From NCBI GenBank assembly GCA_937968035.1, contig CALBTS010000526.1, positions 1 to 7,893 of the forward strand: a stretch of DNA of 7,893 nt. Reading direction: 5' to 3'. Positions within the stretch are counted from its first letter, which is position 1. Each line of letters opens with the position of its first letter. The notes under the pieces are model-generated. The model was given only the letters and a program-made list of their open reading frames with translations. It was not told where the DNA came from and did not search any database. Made by a program: the position numbers and the translations under genes. The DNA comes from an uncultured Methanomethylovorans sp. GTDB taxonomy: Archaea > Halobacteriota > Methanosarcinia > Methanosarcinales > Methanosarcinaceae. Shown here in pieces: positions 5,785-7,893 of this stretch.

Positions 5785-7548
5785 TCAATTCTGGTATAGT
5801 TCGGCTATCACATTTGAGAACCTGACCCCAAAAGCCGGGTCCATTACTTTTGCCCATACTTCTGGAAAAGCTTCAAGTAATTCAACGACTTCGTTCTTAC
5901 GGTATTTAAGATAATTTTCGACCCCGGGGTCTGATAACATCATATTTTCTCCGGCTGTCTTTCCTTCTCCAGAACCCCATTTCCCGTATTTCAGGTAGTT
6001 CTCCAGTAGTTCTATTGCAACAACTGCATCATGAATATCACCTAGATTGTCCTGCAGTGCTTTGAGGTCTTTGACAAGGTCTTTTGTTTGTTCCCCCAGT
6101 ACTTCCTCGAAGAATTCCAGTGTATATCTTAGGATCTTCACATCTATGCGCAAAGCATGCAACATCTCAAAGGAGGTTTCATCTTCGTGTACCAGATCAT
6201 CGTAGGCTCGCACTTTAGCGAGCTCGTTATACAAAAGAGAAGGGAGCACATCCCTTACTCGGTGGGGCAGGGGTCTGCCGTCCCGGTCTACCAGTGATTC
6301 TTCCCATTTTCCCCCTTTTTCCAGCACTTTTGTGAACTTGAGCTTGAACTTGTCATATTTGGTGCTGTCAAGATGCAGCAGCATAAGTCCTCTTGCCTTG
6401 TCCCTTTCTATCAGAAGAGTTCCAGCAAGTTCGTCCAGTTCTGAAGTTCTCTGTTGGGGAAGTGATCCGATATAATGTTGTATCTTTTCTATGAACACAT
6501 CCAGGTCGCGGACAGCTCCAAGGGATCTACGCGTAGCTTTTATGTTCCTGAAAACAGGCTTCATTGTATCCATATCCAGATGACCATTGAATACCTGCAA
6601 CACAGAACGCATGCGCATAGCTGCGACCCGCATGTCATGCAACTCTTCTATATCCTTACCCAGCATTGTGCCACGTTCATGTTTTATCATCCGTCCAAAA
6701 TGGAATCTCAGGATCTTATGAGCGGCTTCCCTCATGTGGTCGTCTTTTTTGATGTCAGTTCTTTTCATAGACAGGAAGTTCTTGACATCAATTACAGCGA
6801 CAACTCCCTTTTCAATTATATCGGTTGTTGTTGCGGTTTCTTCTATTGTTTCAGGTGGCTCAGGGTTAAGATCTATCATTGTTTCCGGGAACATTGTTTC
6901 AGGAACGCTCTCGGTTGCTGTTCCAGTTTCACAGGTTTTACTTTTTTCTGTTCCATCTGTAATTATATCGGCATCACAAACAAACATCTCATTTTCGTGA
7001 CATGTGGAACTCCATCCGGAAAATTCGTTTGCCGGATGTATCATCTGAGATACCATCATACTGCTAAGGGCTGCAGTTAATTGTTTTTCTCCAGAAGACA
7101 TAGTATCTATACTATTGATATTTGCGGGTTCGGACCTGCAATGGATGGGGTTCGGAACATTCCGGAATTGTTGCAACATGATGTCGCATAAAAGCAGTAG
7201 AATTCCTGCACCATAAGCAAGTATTACGTATGCCACTTTAGGATAGAACCAGGCATCAGGATAAAGAAGGATAAAACCAAGGATACCTGAAGCGGATAAG
7301 ATCGAACCGAATGTTAAAAGAAAGCCTGTATCTGGTTTCAGAAGAAAGAGCAGGTTCTGACCCATCAGAATAAGCAGAATACCTGTTCCTGCAAGCCCCA
7401 GGGACAGGACGATCTGCCCAGGTCCAGAAAACCGGTTAATGCTTTCAAAAATTGCATATAAGATTGCTGATGCCATGCATACCAAGCCTGTAATAATCAG
7501 GAAAAGCATGGTTCCCTTAGAATTGGATTTCTTCCCCTCTCTGTCCAT
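5785..7548 (-). CDS. membrane-anchored CHAD-domain protein, probable polyphosphate binding
   Basis: 587 residues. CHAD (conserved histidine alpha-helical domain) is a helical bundle lined with basic residues and histidines; family members bind inorganic polyphosphate and localise to polyP granules. Four hydrophobic segments at about 13-34, 45-70, 75-96 and 104-124 predict an N-terminal membrane domain. Residues 130-265 form a Ser/Thr/Glu-rich, probably disordered linker with four cysteines (137, 183, 191, 206). The CHAD domain fills about 267-587 with family motifs LHDMRVAAMRMR (303-314), RSLGAVRDLDVF (341-352), LHALRIDVKILRY (463-475) and LQDNLGDIHDA (498-508); H304 and H464 are likely the conserved histidines. 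There is no CYTH triphosphatase domain, the frequent partner of CHAD. AGGAG (7554-7558) lies 5 nt before the ATG. Position upstream of ppk1-ppx supports a polyP role. The CHAD call is strong; membrane tethering is inferred. Confidence 0.88.
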   Translation of the reverse strand: MDREGKKSNSKGTMLFLIITGLVCMASAILYAIFESINRFSGPGQIVLSLGLAGTGILLILMGQNLLFLLKPDTGFLLTFGSILSASGILGFILLYPDAWFYPKVAYVILAYGAGILLLLCDIMLQQFRNVPNPIHCRSEPANINSIDTMSSGEKQLTAALSSMMVSQMIHPANEFSGWSSTCHENEMFVCDADIITDGTEKSKTCETGTATESVPETMFPETMIDLNPEPPETIEETATTTDIIEKGVVAVIDVKNFLSMKRTDIKKDDHMREAAHKILRFHFGRMIKHERGTMLGKDIEELHDMRVAAMRMRSVLQVFNGHLDMDTMKPVFRNIKATRRSLGAVRDLDVFIEKIQHYIGSLPQQRTSELDELAGTLLIERDKARGLMLLHLDSTKYDKFKLKFTKVLEKGGKWEESLVDRDGRPLPHRVRDVLPSLLYNELAKVRAYDDLVHEDETSFEMLHALRIDVKILRYTLEFFEEVLGEQTKDLVKDLKALQDNLGDIHDAVVAIELLENYLKYGKWGSGEGKTAGENMMLSDPGVENYLKYRKNEVVELLEAFPEVWAKVMDPAFGVRFSNVIAELYQN

Positions 7549-7622
7549 AAGTACTCCTATGTTCCCTGATAATTAAAGTTTTGTGCACGAATAAAAATAA
7601 AGTCTTGAGGAAATGCAGATTG
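7549..7622 (-). promoter_or_regulatory. CHAD-gene ribosome binding site, possible promoter and upstream U-tract
   Basis: Reading on the minus strand, AGGAG (7554-7558) sits 5 nt before the CHAD ATG and fixes that start. Further upstream a T-rich stretch (about 7590-7602, with TTTATTTTTATT) could act as a TATA-like element giving a start near 7570, or as an archaeal U-rich terminator for the preceding small frame. The sequence alone does not decide between these. Confidence 0.4.
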
Positions 7623-7829
7623 TTAAGGCTTAAGACGTTTAAGTTTCCGTAAAGTGTCCTGTATTATCTTCTTTTGTCTTTCAAGTAGTTTTAGTTCTCC
7701 TTTCACCATGCGGCTTTTTGGAGCAGTTCCTTTGTGTTTTTTCATTTTCTTGCGGAAAGACCTTATGTTCGCTTCCACATCCAGTTCCACTTTTTTCTTA
7801 TCCTTCAGTATAATGTACAGGGCAGACTT
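7623..7829 (-). pseudogene. short basic reading frame, probable out-of-phase C-terminal part of the ferredoxin-like gene
   Basis: This frame is open from just after a TGA at 7830-7832 down to TAA at 7623-7625. It encodes a lysine/arginine-rich, probably helical or coiled-coil segment containing ALYIILKDKKKVELD, RSFRKKMKKHKG and LKLLERQKKIIQ. It begins in the +1 phase over the last codons of the 4Fe-4S frame, and its first residues (ALYII) resemble what normally follows the last CP of a ferredoxin motif. That suggests one gene broken by a small indel near 7815-7824. Alternatively it is a separate 55-residue gene starting at GTG 7790, with AAGGA about 10-11 nt upstream. No known family was recognised. 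It ends 74 bp before the CHAD gene on the same strand. Confidence 0.45.
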
Positions 7830-7890
7830 TCACACATTTGCCACAGTAGATGCACATGTGGCCATCAATAATTGCTTTACCTTTGGACAT
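7798..7890 (-). CDS. 4Fe-4S ferredoxin-type domain, truncated frame
   Basis: From ATG at 7890, only 3 nt from the right edge, the frame encodes 30 residues and stops at TAA (7798-7800). It holds one complete 4Fe-4S motif, CIYCGKCVKVCP: cysteines 13, 16, 19 and 23 in C-x2-C-x2-C-x3-C-P spacing, which would bind a single cubane cluster for electron transfer. After the CP the protein ends within six residues, where ferredoxin domains normally continue with a short hydrophobic strand. The continuation seems to lie in another phase (7623-7829). The Met could be internal to a longer protein starting outside the window. The stop is TAA, so pyrrolysine read-through of an amber codon, known in methanogens, cannot explain the break. 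The domain call is good; the gene boundaries are uncertain. Confidence 0.5.
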   Translation of the reverse strand: MSKGKAIIDGHMCIYCGKCVKVCPVHYTEG

Positions 7891-7893
7891 GGA

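Noticed and set aside
6475..7080. 201-residue plus-strand frame rich in Phe, Cys and His
   Set aside because: It is antisense to the CHAD gene, mostly opposite its linker and the first CHAD helices, and shows no family motif.
7798..7829. Pyrrolysine read-through or programmed frameshift in the ferredoxin frame
   Set aside because: The stop is TAA rather than TAG, and no convincing slippery heptamer or stimulatory structure was seen; an indel or separate genes are simpler.

Overview
The window looks like chromosomal DNA from a methanogenic euryarchaeon, probably a relative of the Methanosarcinales. This is an inference from gene content: an archaeal/eukaryotic-type deoxyhypusine synthase, an archaeal-length orotidine 5'-phosphate decarboxylase, TATA-like boxes close to the starts, Shine-Dalgarno motifs of the GGAGGTGATC type, and ATG, GTG and TTG starts. 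There is no rRNA, tRNA, CRISPR array, transposase or phage gene in view, and genes are tightly packed.

Layout. Positions 1-765 (minus) hold the N-terminal 255 residues of an ICC-like metallophosphoesterase that runs off the left edge. A 126-bp divergent promoter region (766-891) separates it from a plus-strand pair, deoxyhypusine synthase (892-1848) and pyrF (TTG start, 1869-2528), which ends at a hairpin plus T8 terminator. The remaining genes are on the minus strand. Read in transcription order from the right edge they are: a small single-cluster ferredoxin-like reading frame that breaks off (7798-7890); a short basic frame following it in another phase (7623-7829); a membrane-anchored CHAD-domain protein (5785-7548); polyphosphate kinase ppk1 (3500-5581); and a short exopolyphosphatase (2610-3503).

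How the genes fit together. The right two thirds form an inorganic polyphosphate locus. PPK1 makes polyP from ATP, Ppx shortens it, and the CHAD protein belongs to a family known to bind polyP and polyP granules. The ppk stop and the ppx start overlap in GTGA, so synthesis and breakdown are probably translationally coupled. The CHAD protein carries four predicted membrane helices and a long acidic linker before its CHAD domain, so it could tether polyP to a membrane. The left third is housekeeping: DHS acts on translation factor aIF5A and PyrF makes UMP.

The points most worth a second look are the membrane-anchored CHAD protein and its polyP context, the non-canonical active-site residues of the DHS, the interrupted ferredoxin frame at the right edge, and a cluster of short dyads upstream of ppk1.
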